Shown: piece after piece, positions 43,604 through 53,325 of the stretch
Layout: each line of letters opens with the position of its first letter
Numbering within the stretch: position 1 is the stretch's first letter
NCBI GenBank assembly: GCA_014239555.1
Contig: JAAZYR010000007.1
Coordinates: 99,352 to 163,351, forward strand
Length of the DNA stretch: 64,000 nt
Source of the DNA: Acidimicrobiales bacterium
GTDB taxonomy: Bacteria > Actinomycetota > Acidimicrobiia > Acidimicrobiales > Poriferisodalaceae
Direction of reading: 5' to 3'
Made by a program: the position numbers and the translations under genes
The notes under the pieces: generated by a model
What the model saw: only the letters and a program-made list of their open reading frames with translations
Databases searched by the model: none
Told to the model about the DNA's origin: nothing

Positions 43604-44466
43604 AAGAACAAGTTGCCTCGCAAGTCTCGGTGCACATCAATGGCGTGACGGTCAACGTTGAGGAAGGAACAACACTTCTTCAAGCGGCAAGCTCTGCAGG
43701 AATAGAGATACCGACCCTTTGTTGGGCTGAGAACCTGACACCGGTCAATGCATGCAGACTTTGCGTAGTCGAACAACAAGGTTCTCGGGCCTTAATCCCC
43801 TCGTGCTCGCGGGTATGTGAAGACGGTGCCCAAATTCAGACGGACAGCGAACGCGTCCGTTTGAGCCGGAAAATGGTCTTAGAGTTTTTAACCTCGACCA
43901 ATGACCTGTCACAAAGCCCTGACCTGGTGGCTTGGTCAGAGATGTACGAGGTTGACACGGAGCGATACAAAGCCCCAGCAAAAATTGAAGACCAAATTAA
44001 GATTGAAGATGATCTCTTCGTTCGCGCCTACGACAAGTGCGTTCTTTGCTACAAGTGCGTTGAGGCGTGCGGAGATGATGCCCAACACACTTTTGCTATC
44101 GCTATCGCTGGCCGCGGCTTCGATGCTCGGGTCTCTACTGAATATGAAGTACCACTGCCCGAATCTGCGTGTGTTTATTGCGGGAACTGTGTCGGAGTGT
44201 GTCCCACTAACGCACTCCAATTTAAAACTGAGTTCGATCTTCGTGATGCCAAAGACTGGCGACCGACGGAGCAAGAAATAACCGAAACCGTCTGTTCCTA
44301 TTGCGGTGTGGGATGCAGCCTGGAACTTCATACGCAAGACAATCAGATAGTTAAGGTCACTTCGCCGTCCGACCATTCAGTAACTTCAGGCCATCTATGC
44401 ATCAAGGGCCGTTTCGGGTGGCAGTACGTCCATGCCCCCGAATTCAAACCGAGAGAAATACCCTGA
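43600..44466 (+). CDS. N-terminal half of split formate dehydrogenase alpha subunit (NuoG-like Fe-S domain plus Fe4S4 domain)
   Basis: A 288-residue protein corresponding to the front of FdhA. A [2Fe-2S] ferredoxin domain has Cys41, Cys52, Cys55 and Cys69. Two [4Fe-4S] ferredoxin sites follow (Cys147/150/153/157 and Cys191/194/197/201). The last section, VCSYCGVGCS...HLCIKGRFGWQYVHAPEFKPREIP, is the Mo-oxidoreductase Fe4S4 domain with Cys232, 235, 239 and 267. It ends where the catalytic domain would begin, and that domain is encoded at 39940 instead. It should relay electrons from the Mo site to the NuoF subunit. ATGA overlap with the NuoEF gene. The true stop is TGA 44464-44466; the frame does not continue into a catalytic domain. 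Confidence 0.9.
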   Translation: MKEQVASQVSVHINGVTVNVEEGTTLLQAASSAGIEIPTLCWAENLTPVNACRLCVVEQQGSRALIPSCSRVCEDGAQIQTDSERVRLSRKMVLEFLTSTNDLSQSPDLVAWSEMYEVDTERYKAPAKIEDQIKIEDDLFVRAYDKCVLCYKCVEACGDDAQHTFAIAIAGRGFDARVSTEYEVPLPESACVYCGNCVGVCPTNALQFKTEFDLRDAKDWRPTEQEITETVCSYCGVGCSLELHTQDNQIVKVTSPSDHSVTSGHLCIKGRFGWQYVHAPEFKPREIP

Positions 44467-44586
44467 CCCTGCCGGCATGAAGATAACGAAAATAATTGCC
44501 TCCTGATCAACAACAAGCCGGTCAGAACGGCATAATTCTGCCCCCTGCCTCCATTTAGCAACGCCCACTTCAGAAGGGAGGACCCG

Positions 44587-45816
44587 GTGCCGAAACCCTC
44601 CATCACTTCGAACGCGTGGTCTCTTTTCTTAGGCATAGCGCTGTTGCAGGCAGGGGTGGGCCTGCAACGTCCGCTGCTGGGTTTGCGAGCAGAGGAAGCT
44701 GGATTTAGCACGCTTACCGCATCCCTCGTAATGGCCCTCTATTACGCGGGCTTTATTGTGGGGACCCGATTCGTAGGACACGCCCTAGCCAAAGTGGGGC
44801 ACATAAGGACTTTCGCTGGCTTGGCCTCAACTGCCTCCAGCATCGTTCTCCTCCAAGGACTTTGGATAAGCCCGATCAGTTGGGGTTTGTGTCGTCTTAC
44901 CTTCGGTGTGTGCTGCGCCGCGCTTTATGTTGTTGCGGAGTCCTGGCTAAATGATCTGGCCACTAACGAATCCCGAGGCCGCATACTGAGCGTCTACACA
45001 GTCATTGCGGTTGGCGCCACGATGAGTGGTCAGTACGCCATTGGACTCGCCAACACAAGGGGCTTCACTCTCTTTGCGGTCGCATCGGTGATGGTTTCAA
45101 TGGCACTTGTGCCTATAGCGCTATCAAGCAGAACAGCTCCGCCGGTAGCTGTGCCGGAACCTTTTACGCTGCGCGCTCTGTATTCCATCGTGCCGACAGG
45201 CCTCGTCGTCTGTTTTCTTTCGGGCATGACTCTCGGGATCATCATCGGCCTCGGCCCTGTTTATGGAGCAGCCAACAGCTGGGGGGCAATCCAAATCGCA
45301 CACTTTGTTGGAGCACCGCTCTTCGGGTCCATGCTCCTCCAGATCCCTATTGGACGTTTATCTGACCGAGTACCGCGCCGTGGCGTCCTGACGGCAGCAT
45401 CCGCGGCAGCAGGAGCTATGTGCTTTGTAATGCTGGCGATCAGTGAGACGGGACTTGTTTCAATACTTTGTCTAGGCCTCTTGGGTGGGATGGCTTTCCC
45501 CATCTACTCAATCACGGTCGCTTACACCAATGACTGGCTCCGAACAGAGCAAATGACTGGGGCAGCGGCGCTACTTGTCCGGGTACATGGGGTTGGTGCG
45601 TTTGTAGGACCCTTGGTGACCGCGCCGGCTATGAGTGCCTCCCTCAATATGTTCTTTTTCGTACCGGCGATGATTTTCGTTGTCATGACCGGATATTTGT
45701 TGTATCGCGTGTTCCTCCACGATGCCCCTACAGTTGAGGAACAGGGACGTTTTCAGCCCTTTCCTTTACGGGCATCAAGAATGGTCGTTGCTTTGCTATA
45801 TCGCCGTCGACGCTGA
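44587..45816 (+). CDS. MFS transporter (YcaD-like)
   Basis: A 409-residue major facilitator protein with about 12 membrane segments. The first half has GLQRPLLGLRAEEAGFSTLTASLVMALYYAGFIVGTR with the motif A-like loop VGHALAKVGHIRTFAGLASTASS, followed by YVVAESWLNDLATNESRGRILSVYTV, a combination usual in YcaD-like transporters. The start is a GTG at 44587 with AGGGAGG close before. It lies 120 nt downstream of the formate dehydrogenase genes and converges with the choline dehydrogenase gene. The substrate is unknown; a link to betaine or formate handling is possible from location only. Confidence 0.82.
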   Translation: MPKPSITSNAWSLFLGIALLQAGVGLQRPLLGLRAEEAGFSTLTASLVMALYYAGFIVGTRFVGHALAKVGHIRTFAGLASTASSIVLLQGLWISPISWGLCRLTFGVCCAALYVVAESWLNDLATNESRGRILSVYTVIAVGATMSGQYAIGLANTRGFTLFAVASVMVSMALVPIALSSRTAPPVAVPEPFTLRALYSIVPTGLVVCFLSGMTLGIIIGLGPVYGAANSWGAIQIAHFVGAPLFGSMLLQIPIGRLSDRVPRRGVLTAASAAAGAMCFVMLAISETGLVSILCLGLLGGMAFPIYSITVAYTNDWLRTEQMTGAAALLVRVHGVGAFVGPLVTAPAMSASLNMFFFVPAMIFVVMTGYLLYRVFLHDAPTVEEQGRFQPFPLRASRMVVALLYRRRR

Positions 45817-45851
45817 ATGAGACCATCCCTACAACGCTAAGACGTCCCTAT

Positions 45852-47525
45852 TTATTGATGAAAACCTGGCTCCTCCGGCGCAAGGGGCGTATTTTCGAGA
45901 ATCAGATCAGCCGCTTTTTCTGCAATCATCATGGTTGGAGCGTAAATATTGCCGTTGGTGATAAATGGGATGACTGACGCATCCACCACCTTGAGCCCTT
46001 TGACCGAATGAACACCCATTGTCGTGGGGTCCACAACCGTTTGCGATCCGACACCCATCCGCGCTGTTCCACACGGGTGGAGTGCTGTTTCAGCATCGCG
46101 TCGAACCCAATCCAATATGTCTTCGTCAGTTTCTACATTCGGACCGGGGGACAGTTCACCCCCGTTAATTTCGTCAAACGCGGGCTGCTTTAAAACGTTG
46201 CGAGCAGTTTTCACAGCTGCGATCCATTCGCGGCAGTCATTCCATGTACTGAGGTAATTGAAGCGGATCTGAGGCTTCACGAAGGGGTCATCGGACTGGA
46301 TCATCACCGATCCTCGCGTGTCTGCGTGCATAGGGCCGATGTGTACCTGGTAGCCATGGTCAGTTTTGGCGACCTCGCCGTCATATCGCACCGCCAGTGG
46401 CAAGAAATGCATCATTAGGTTCGGGTAAGCCGCCTCCCTGTTGCTGCGAACGAATCCTCCTGCTTCGAAGTGGTTTGAGGTCGCTGGTCCGCGCCGAAAC
46501 AGCCATTGAAGACCAATCAACGGCCGCCTCCCAACCGACAAATTTGGTTGCTGGGTAATGCTCCGTAGGGACGAGTGCTGAATGTAGACCTCCAAGTGAT
46601 CTTGGAGGTTCTCTCCCACTCCGGGTAGGTCTGCGACCACTGGAATACCGAACTGTTCCAGTGTTTTCTTTGGGCCGATACCGCTTAATTGAAGCAACTG
46701 GGGAGTATTGAGCGCCCCCGCGCAACAAATTACGTTTCGAGCACGGTACTCAATCGGCTTTCCGTGACTGCCAAACATTGAACGTTGGACAGTTTCCACG
46801 CCTACAACGCATGTTCCTTCAGTCAATAAACGAGTCGTGTGCGTTCGCGTGCGGACGACAAGGTTGGGTCTGTTCATCACTGGATGAAGGTATGCCCGTG
46901 CGGCGCTCAGCCTCCGACCGCGGTGAATGTTTCGGTCAAATGCCGCAAACCCTTCTTGTCGGTAGCCGTTGACGTCGGTGGTCAAGGAGTACCCGGCCTG
47001 TTGGCATGCGAGAAAGAACGCTTCGAACAACGGCCCCTTAGCCGCACCGCGTTCCAGCTTGAGTGGGCCGGCATCACCCCTCCATTGGTCTCCGCCTGCA
47101 AGGCAAGTCTCAAGTCGTTTGAAGTAGGGGAGGGTGTGAGCGTAATCCCATGTTTCCATACCGGGTTGCTGCGACCACCTCTCCATATCTAGCGGATTGC
47201 CACGCTGAAAAATCATTCCGTTGATGCTCGAACTCCCACCGAGCACCTTCCCGCGTGCGTGGTACACGCGGCGGTCATTCATTGATGCTTCGGGCTCTGA
47301 TTCATATTTCCAGTCATAAAATCGCGACCCGATAGGAAAAGCAAACGCAGCTGGCATGTGTATGAACGGGTCCCAGATGTAATCAGGGCGTCCAGCTTCT
47401 AGCAGCAGCACGTGATTGGACGAGTCTTCGCTTAGTCGATTAGCGAGGGCGCACCCAGCTGAGCCACCACCGACGATGACAAAGTCGTAAATGGTTTCAT
47501 TTTCGCTTCGCAAGGCTTTCGTCAT
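45852..47525 (-). CDS. betA: GMC-family choline dehydrogenase-like oxidoreductase
   Basis: A 557-residue GMC flavoprotein. The FAD motif is [29 protein letters not shown] near residues 18-46, the GMC signature [28 protein letters not shown] follows, and the C-terminal [59 protein letters not shown] carries the active-site His/Asn. The pattern and length match BetA, which oxidises choline to betaine aldehyde with membrane quinones as acceptor. It sits near the betaine demethylation genes, supporting that role, but other alcohol substrates of GMC enzymes cannot be excluded. The BetB partner is not in the window. Confidence 0.83.
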   Translation of the reverse strand: MTKALRSENETIYDFVIVGGGSAGCALANRLSEDSSNHVLLLEAGRPDYIWDPFIHMPAAFAFPIGSRFYDWKYESEPEASMNDRRVYHARGKVLGGSSSINGMIFQRGNPLDMERWSQQPGMETWDYAHTLPYFKRLETCLAGGDQWRGDAGPLKLERGAAKGPLFEAFFLACQQAGYSLTTDVNGYRQEGFAAFDRNIHRGRRLSAARAYLHPVMNRPNLVVRTRTHTTRLLTEGTCVVGVETVQRSMFGSHGKPIEYRARNVICCAGALNTPQLLQLSGIGPKKTLEQFGIPVVADLPGVGENLQDHLEVYIQHSSLRSITQQPNLSVGRRPLIGLQWLFRRGPATSNHFEAGGFVRSNREAAYPNLMMHFLPLAVRYDGEVAKTDHGYQVHIGPMHADTRGSVMIQSDDPFVKPQIRFNYLSTWNDCREWIAAVKTARNVLKQPAFDEINGGELSPGPNVETDEDILDWVRRDAETALHPCGTARMGVGSQTVVDPTTMGVHSVKGLKVVDASVIPFITNGNIYAPTMMIAEKAADLILENTPLAPEEPGFHQ

Positions 47526-47596
47526 CTGTTTCTCCGCGAGCCGCTAGCCGATGGGCAGCGTACCCTCACCTTCGTGGCTACCTGCATTAGACGTAA

Positions 47597-48424
47597 GTGA
47601 TCGGCGCCGCGTTCGGCCTCTTGACCGCTCTTCTGATAGGTCTCGGCGATCTATTCGGCAGGCGTGTCTCAAACCGTTCTTCACCGATTACTAGTGCGAC
47701 GGCGATGCAGGGATTTGGCGCAATCACCGTGGCACTCTCCCTCCTAATCTGGCGCGGCAAACCTGAATATCGAGATCTCACGTTGGGTGCTGCATCAGGA
47801 CTGGGGTTCGCCACCGGACTTTGCTGCTACTACTTAGGCCTCAAAAATACAACATCAGCCGTGGTGGCTCCCGTAACAGCGGTCATAGCAACTTGTGTGC
47901 CATTTATATGGGTTCTCGTTATTGGTGAGGGTGTTTCTCAACTCACCGCGATCGGCGTCGTCTTAGCGTTGGCGGGTTTGGTGATCGTCACCACCGACGG
48001 GGAGGTAGCGGGAAGAATCAAAAGTGGGGTCTTGTGGGGGTTGAGTTCGGGGCTGGGGTACGGATTTGGTGTAACGGTCCTACTCAACGTGACCGCCAAC
48101 GGCGGAACTTGGGTTCTCACTAGCCAACGATTACTTGCATTCGCAGTGATGGTTCCCGTCGCAATGACTGCACGGGCGTCCCTGCGCCCGCCATCCGGGA
48201 CGCGTTTGACGGCACTCGTCGGTGGCGTGTGCGCTGGAGGTGCCAGCATCACGTGTTTTCTCGGGCTGCAGTTCGACCCTCTGGCGACCGTCGTGGCCAT
48301 GTCGCTGTTTCCAGTTTTCAGCGTCTTGGTTGGAGTATTTGCCTACAACGACCAAGCCACCACAAGACAGGCCTGGGGCATCGCTATGGCAGTAGTAGGC
48401 ACGGCTGCGGTAGTCGGCGGCTGA
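47597..48424 (+). CDS. EamA/DMT-family transporter
   Basis: A 275-residue drug/metabolite transporter-type protein with about ten membrane segments in two repeats: GAAFGLLTALLIGLGDLFGRR, then GLGFATGLCCYYLGLKNTTSAVVAPVTAVIATCVPFIWVLVIGEGVS and, in the second half, SITCFLGLQFDPLATVVAMSLFPVFSVLVGVFAY. The second repeat ends with WGIAMAVVGTAAVV. It begins with GTG at 47597 and its stop abuts the stop of the methyltransferase gene. The substrate is unknown. Its place between betA and the methyltransferase operon allows a link to methylated amine exchange, which is inference only. Confidence 0.82.
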   Translation: MIGAAFGLLTALLIGLGDLFGRRVSNRSSPITSATAMQGFGAITVALSLLIWRGKPEYRDLTLGAASGLGFATGLCCYYLGLKNTTSAVVAPVTAVIATCVPFIWVLVIGEGVSQLTAIGVVLALAGLVIVTTDGEVAGRIKSGVLWGLSSGLGYGFGVTVLLNVTANGGTWVLTSQRLLAFAVMVPVAMTARASLRPPSGTRLTALVGGVCAGGASITCFLGLQFDPLATVVAMSLFPVFSVLVGVFAYNDQATTRQAWGIAMAVVGTAAVVGG

Positions 48425-49951
48425 TCAGCCGATCGCATCGGGTTCTTCACTCTTACGGCGAGCCATGTAATCAATCATCGCCAAGTCAGCCGCTTCATCG
48501 AGTGCGGGCGGTTCGTAATCCATCAACATTTGTTTCCAGATGCCGTTGGCTCGCTGAGCAGCAGTCTTCTCACCGTCCTCAAACCACTGTTCGTAACTGT
48601 TGTTGTCGGCAATTTGGGATCTATAGAACGCGGATTCGAAGTTTTCCAACGTGTGCGGATTCCCAAGGAAATGCTGTCCATGCGGGTTCGTCCTGAAGGC
48701 ATCCATGGCTTGCCCGTTTTCAGTCATGTCCACGCCGTCCGCGTACACCTGCATCATGCCCAATTGATCCGCGTCCATCACGAGCTTCTCGTAGCTGAGG
48801 GCAAGCCCACCCTCAATCCATCCGGCGGCGTGAAGAACAAAATTTACGCCTGCTTGCATCGTGGGCAACAGGGTCGCTAGTGACTCGTAGGCTGCCTGGG
48901 CGTCAGGGCTCTTCGATGAGGTCATTTGACCCCCGGAACGAAACGGCACACCGACTCGTCTCGCAAGCGCGGCCATTACATATATCGCTAGGCCTGCTTC
49001 GGGTGTCCCGAAAGTTGGCGCGCCAGTCGCCATCGACATAGAGGAGGCGAAGGTGCCGAAAACTACCGGGGCGCCGGGCCTCACAAGTTGGCAAAACGCC
49101 ATCCCCGAAAGGGCTTCGGCCAACGCTTGCGCTGCCAGTCCCGCCACGGTGACAGGCGACATGGCGCCGGCCAAAATGAACGGTGAGATCACGCACGCTT
49201 GATTGTTCTCGGCATAAACCTTCGCTGCTCCCAACATGGTGGCGTCCCAACGCAATGGCGAGGACGCATTAATGAGGCTGGTAGTAACGGTTCGATCGCC
49301 GAGATCCCCGCCAAAAGCGAGGCGACACAATTCGATGGAATCGACGGCTCTTTCCGGGGCCGTCACCGAACCCATCAAAGGCTTGTCGCTGAACTTCAAA
49401 TGTGAATACACCATGTCGAGGTGTCGCTTGTTAACTGGAATATCGACCGGCTCGACGACAGTGCCACCGCTGTGATGGAGACTTGGAAGGCTGTACGTGA
49501 GCTTCACCACGTTCTGGAAATCCTCGAGCGTGGCGTATCTGCGCCCCAGATCTAGGTCTGTCACGAAAGGCGACCCATAGTTCGGGGCAAATACCGTGCT
49601 ATTGCCGCCAATCTGAACAGATCGTTGCGGATTGCGCGCGTGCTGTGTGTAAATACTCGGAGCAGACTCCTGGACCAACCGCCGACACAGCCCTTTGGGA
49701 AACTTGACTAAATCTCCCTCAACTTGAGCGCCTGCCGCGCGCCACAGATCGAGGGCCTCGGGGAACTCTTGGAACGCTATGCCTATTTCACTGAGGATGA
49801 TTTCCGCGTTTTCTTCAATTTGCACCAACGATTCTTCGTCGAGAACCTCAACTGGCGGTATCTTCCGTTCCATAAACGGCGCCGACGCTGGGGGAGCGGC
49901 GCTTCTAAGTTCACGACGGGCCGCTCGCCCGCCTCCTCTACGTGTAGCCAC
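48425..49951 (-). CDS. Trimethylamine methyltransferase (MttB)-family corrinoid methyltransferase, non-pyrrolysine
   Basis: A 508-residue MttB-superfamily enzyme with no in-frame amber codon, so it is of the non-pyrrolysine (MtgB-like) group. Family features include EENAEIILSEIGIAFQEFPEALDLWRAAGAQVEG, HSGGTVVEPVDIPVN, GAMSPVTVAGLAAQALAEALSGMAFCQLVRPGAPVVFGTFASSMSMATGAPTFGTPE and HFLGNPHTLENFESAFYRSQI. Such proteins move a methyl from a quaternary or tertiary amine, such as glycine betaine, to a corrinoid protein. Both DMGDH and BetA in this island favour glycine betaine; proline betaine, carnitine or trimethylamine remain possible. The start is a GTG one base from the activase stop, with AAGGAG before it. 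It is last in the corrinoid operon. Confidence 0.88.
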   Translation of the reverse strand: MATRRGGGRAARRELRSAAPPASAPFMERKIPPVEVLDEESLVQIEENAEIILSEIGIAFQEFPEALDLWRAAGAQVEGDLVKFPKGLCRRLVQESAPSIYTQHARNPQRSVQIGGNSTVFAPNYGSPFVTDLDLGRRYATLEDFQNVVKLTYSLPSLHHSGGTVVEPVDIPVNKRHLDMVYSHLKFSDKPLMGSVTAPERAVDSIELCRLAFGGDLGDRTVTTSLINASSPLRWDATMLGAAKVYAENNQACVISPFILAGAMSPVTVAGLAAQALAEALSGMAFCQLVRPGAPVVFGTFASSMSMATGAPTFGTPEAGLAIYVMAALARRVGVPFRSGGQMTSSKSPDAQAAYESLATLLPTMQAGVNFVLHAAGWIEGGLALSYEKLVMDADQLGMMQVYADGVDMTENGQAMDAFRTNPHGQHFLGNPHTLENFESAFYRSQIADNNSYEQWFEDGEKTAAQRANGIWKQMLMDYEPPALDEAADLAMIDYMARRKSEEPDAIG

Positions 49952-49952
49952 G

Positions 49953-51989
49953 CTAAATCTCCTTATTGACGCTCTGGCGCCGATTCCGGTTACGGCTACG
50001 AGCCTCTATCGGCTCAATATTTACGTTCGAAAAATCAACGAGTTCGTTCAGGTGCGGGGTTGGCAATGCTGCATGAGGAAAAGCCATGGCATCAACAAAG
50101 AGCTGCTGGAACCGGGGTTCAGTCGCTGTTTCAATTTTCTCGACCGTTTGAACAACTGCTTCAATTTCGAGTCGTTGATCTCGAGAAATAAGCATTCGAA
50201 CGGCCCCGCTACCTGCAGCATTACCTACTGCTCGAACCTGTGAAAGGGCGCAGTCGGGGATTAACCCAAGGACCATCGCGTACACAGGGTCGATGTGCGC
50301 CCCGAAAGCCCCCGCTAAGCGAACCATGTCCACCTCTTGCACATCCGCGTGTTCCATCAATAGATCAATGCCAGCTCTCAGGGCCGCCTTCGCAAGTTGT
50401 ATCGCTCTCACGTCATTTTGAGTTATGACGACAGGCTGTCCGTGCGTTTGGTCTGTTGCGGGGTAAAGGACGTAGGAGAAGGTGCGATCGTTTTCGATGA
50501 TCCGGTCGCTTTTCTCTCGGCTATCCAAAATAACTCCATCGCGCGTCATCAGGCCACTGAGAAACATCTCAGCAATCGCTTCAACAATGCCTGACCCACA
50601 GATACCTGTAATATCTGTGCCCTTTGTCGCCTCCAGAAACCCTGGTTCGTTGGACCAGATATCGCAGCCGATTGGCTTAACGGAAGCCTCGAACGTTTCT
50701 CGATCAATCCGCACACGTTCGATTGCTCCTGGGATCGCTCGTTGACCACAAGAAATTTGGGCGCCTTCAAATGCTGGGCCGGTAGGGCTTGAAGCAGCGC
50801 ACAGGCGTTCCTCGTTACCCAACACAATTTCTGCGTTGGTACCGATATCGACAAGGAGCTGGATTTCCGGCGACCTGTGAGGGCCTTCGGCCAGAATCAC
50901 AGCAGCAGTGTCAGCGCCCACGTGGCCAGCGATACAGGGGGGCAAATAAACAGACGCGCGCTGAGTCGGGAAGTCGAGATTCTCCCCTGGTACCTCAACT
51001 GCGTCAGCAGTCGCTAGAAGGAACGGAGCCTGTCCCAAAGGCGTTGGGTCCAAGCCGAGAAGCAGATGATGCATCACTGGGTTACCGACCATAACCAGCT
51101 CTGCGACATGGGCAACGTCGACGTTCGCCTCTGTCACCAAATTCTGAATCAGTTCGGAGATGGCCTCACGAACTACACGGGTTAGCTCCTTGTCTCCGTC
51201 GGCATTCATCATCGCATAGCTGACCCGACTCATCAGATCTTCACCCAAGCGGATCTGAGGGTTCATAAGCCCACCGGTAGCAAGCACTTCACCTGTCGCC
51301 AAATCGAGAAGATGGCCGGCGATTGTCGTCGAGCCAACATCGACCGCGACCCCCAGTAATTCCACCGACATGCCTGGTCGAACTGATTCGACCCTCAACC
51401 CGTGCGAGTTTCGGCGAACTTGCACGGTCAGGGTGCTATCTGTCTGACCTGAAGCCGCTTGTAGGGAACGCAAGGCCTCTGGCCTAAACCCATTAACCTC
51501 GAGTGACCACTCTGCAATAAGAGCCGCTTTCACCGCCTCAGTAAGCGAGGAGGAGCTTCCTAACTCCGGTTTGGGGATTGAAATAACGTGCAGGGTGCTG
51601 ACGGGGTCCAACACAAGTCCAGCAAGGCTGATTTCCTTTCGGATCACCGCCGCATGTAGTTGACTTGCCGGTGGGACGTCTAGGACGACATCACCAAGAA
51701 TGTTCGTCTGGCATCCGAGTCGGGCACCTCGCTCTATTGCTCGCTTTCCGTTGTAGGCGCCTTCCGTTGCATTCGGAGCACTCAAATGAGTGTCATTCGA
51801 GGCGACCGCCCATTTGGAAAATTCACCAAACGACGGCACCACCTGGCAGCGGCCACAGATGCCTCTGCCTCCACAGACACTGTCCAGGTCAACACCAAAC
51901 TGTCGAGCAACGTCCAGCGCCGTGGTTCCTTCAGATGCGCGACCTTCTAGGCCAGAGGGAGTGAAGATAACGCGATGTTCGCTGCTCAT
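49953..51989 (-). CDS. RamA-like ASKHA corrinoid-reactivating protein with [2Fe-2S] domain
   Basis: About 678 residues. The N-terminal [2Fe-2S] ferredoxin domain has Cys39, Cys45, Cys48 and a late Cys near 93 (SVCGGRGICGRC then GCQTN). After a linker, the ASKHA/DUF4445 ATPase region is seen in GVAVDVGSTTIAGHLLDLATGEVLATGGLMNPQIRLGEDLMSRVSYAM and LLVDIGTNAEIVLGNEERLCAASSPTGPAFEGAQISCGQRA. This architecture is that of RamA-type proteins which reduce inactive cob(II)alamin to the cob(I) state using ATP. The ATG at 51989 is 7 nt from the end of the methyl-THF gene; a longer frame to 52124 overlaps it and lacks family sequence. Confidence 0.88.
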   Translation of the reverse strand: MSSEHRVIFTPSGLEGRASEGTTALDVARQFGVDLDSVCGGRGICGRCQVVPSFGEFSKWAVASNDTHLSAPNATEGAYNGKRAIERGARLGCQTNILGDVVLDVPPASQLHAAVIRKEISLAGLVLDPVSTLHVISIPKPELGSSSSLTEAVKAALIAEWSLEVNGFRPEALRSLQAASGQTDSTLTVQVRRNSHGLRVESVRPGMSVELLGVAVDVGSTTIAGHLLDLATGEVLATGGLMNPQIRLGEDLMSRVSYAMMNADGDKELTRVVREAISELIQNLVTEANVDVAHVAELVMVGNPVMHHLLLGLDPTPLGQAPFLLATADAVEVPGENLDFPTQRASVYLPPCIAGHVGADTAAVILAEGPHRSPEIQLLVDIGTNAEIVLGNEERLCAASSPTGPAFEGAQISCGQRAIPGAIERVRIDRETFEASVKPIGCDIWSNEPGFLEATKGTDITGICGSGIVEAIAEMFLSGLMTRDGVILDSREKSDRIIENDRTFSYVLYPATDQTHGQPVVITQNDVRAIQLAKAALRAGIDLLMEHADVQEVDMVRLAGAFGAHIDPVYAMVLGLIPDCALSQVRAVGNAAGSGAVRMLISRDQRLEIEAVVQTVEKIETATEPRFQQLFVDAMAFPHAALPTPHLNELVDFSNVNIEPIEARSRNRNRRQSVNKEI

Positions 51990-51996
51990 GACATTC

Positions 51997-52908
51997 TCAG
52001 GCCGTCGCTTGGGTGGGTCCTCGTCGTCGATTGTTGCGACCGCCGCGTCTCCCCGGGGTCGCGTCGGGGTCACGGTTAACGCTGATCCAACTCGCGCAAT
52101 TTTGATCGTTTCCCATAAGGACATCCGCTCCCATGACGGCTGATTTCACCTCCGCATGGAGCGGGTTCATGATCGCCGAGGTCATTCCGGCCCCAACCGC
52201 CATTGCCAAAAAGGTCCCTGTTATCGCGTGGCGATTCGGGAGACCGAAACTTACGTTGGATGCTCCACAGGTTGTGTTGACTCCTAATTCTTCCCGAAGT
52301 CGGCGGACAAGGTGGAAGACTTGCCGTCCGGCGTTACCCATCGCCCCAATGGGCATCACCAGGGGGTCAACTACTACGTCGGCTGTTGAGATTCCAAAAT
52401 CGTTGGCAACGCTCACGATTCGTTTCGCGACTTCAAATCGAACGTCAGGGTCCTCGCTGATCCCAGTTTCATCGTTAGAGATCGCAACAACGGCGGCCCC
52501 GCTTTTTGCTACTAGCGGGAGAATTCGTTCCATTACTTCTAGTTCACCTGTAACCGAGTTAATTAGCGGCTTCCCCTCATATGCGGCTATCCCGGCTTCT
52601 AAGGCCTCAATGATGGAGGAGTCAATAGAGAGCGGAACATCGGTCACCGACTGTACGAGCCGAATCGCTTCACAGAGCAGTGCCGGTTCGTCAGCTAAAG
52701 GAATACCAGCATTGACATCGAGCATGTGTGCTCCGGCAGCAACCTGGCTTAAGGCGTCGGCTTCCACCCGAGAAAAGTCGCCATTCTTCATTTCTTCGGC
52801 GAGGAGCTTCCGTCCTGTGGGATTGATCCTCTCTCCAATCATCACGAAAGGGCGATTAAAACCGATGACCACCTCCTTCGATGCTGAACTGATCACTGTG
52901 TCGGTCAT
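51997..52908 (-). CDS. Methyltetrahydrofolate:corrinoid methyltransferase (MtgA-like, pterin-binding)
   Basis: A 303-residue pterin-binding TIM-barrel protein. It opens with IGFNRPFVMIGERINPTGRKLLAEEM and DALSQVAAGAHMLDVNAGIPLADE, the dihydropteroate-synthase-like signature also used by AcsE, MtgA and MetH pterin domains. Later PLSIDSSIIEALEAGI, KPLINSVTGE and AVVAISNDETGISED follow the same barrel. It should pass the methyl from the methyl-corrinoid protein to THF, giving methyl-THF. A basic tail (RRGGRNNRRRGPTQATA) is unusual for the family. It is fourth in the corrinoid operon, 81 nt after the upstream small gene. Confidence 0.88.
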   Translation of the reverse strand: MTDTVISSASKEVVIGFNRPFVMIGERINPTGRKLLAEEMKNGDFSRVEADALSQVAAGAHMLDVNAGIPLADEPALLCEAIRLVQSVTDVPLSIDSSIIEALEAGIAAYEGKPLINSVTGELEVMERILPLVAKSGAAVVAISNDETGISEDPDVRFEVAKRIVSVANDFGISTADVVVDPLVMPIGAMGNAGRQVFHLVRRLREELGVNTTCGASNVSFGLPNRHAITGTFLAMAVGAGMTSAIMNPLHAEVKSAVMGADVLMGNDQNCASWISVNRDPDATPGRRGGRNNRRRGPTQATA

Positions 52909-52989
52909 AAGGTTCCTGTCGGGTCTGTCTTGTTTTGTTGCCGTGTCTTCGCTCTCAGCTCAGAAGCTCATTTGAGACCACCGCTGGGT

Positions 52990-53325
52990 CTATCCAGGAC
53001 TTATAGCGTCAAGGCCACCGTTGAGAACTAATGCCTCGAGGCGGTCCGAGCTGTGTTCCGCTTCAAGCTGGGCTACTAAGGATTTGACCGCATCACCGGC
53101 GCACCCTGAGAGAGGGTGCGTATTGCGACGCCATTCCGCCAAATAGGCGTTGGTTTCGGTGAAACCGGCGATCGCTGCCGCCCGATCAATGGCGTGTTGA
53201 AAGCGGTCCGAAAGAACAGTTGTTTCCTTGTCTCCTTCAGAAACAGCGGTGACTTGAGCTGGGATATCGCGCCAGGAAATAACTGTGATTTCCTGTGTCC
53301 GGCGACGCCTTCGTCGGCCCGTCAT
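52990..53325 (-). CDS. Virulence factor-like (PF13769-type) small protein
   Basis: A 111-residue protein with a basic N-terminus MTGRRRRRRTQEITVISWRDIPAQVTAV, then LSDRFQHAIDRAAAIAGFTETNAYLAEWRRNTHP and a short acidic tail. The pattern ISWRDIPAQV matches the conserved-virulence-factor Pfam family that occurs beside DUF1638 and corrinoid methyltransferase genes in alphaproteobacteria. The name is misleading: here the context is methyl transfer. The ATG overlaps the DUF1638 stop as ATGA. Its role is unknown; an adaptor or assembly factor for the corrinoid system is a reasonable guess, not shown by sequence. Confidence 0.75.
   Translation of the reverse strand: MTGRRRRRRTQEITVISWRDIPAQVTAVSEGDKETTVLSDRFQHAIDRAAAIAGFTETNAYLAEWRRNTHPLSGCAGDAVKSLVAQLEAEHSSDRLEALVLNGGLDAISPG

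Noticed and set aside
46651..46660. TGGAACAGTT (reverse strand) inside the choline dehydrogenase gene
   Set aside because: It encodes conserved protein sequence (LEQF) and lacks the second arm, so it is likely coincidental.
48425..49951. Pyrrolysine in the MttB-family enzyme
   Set aside because: The 508-residue frame is open with no in-frame TAG, so this is the non-pyrrolysine group.
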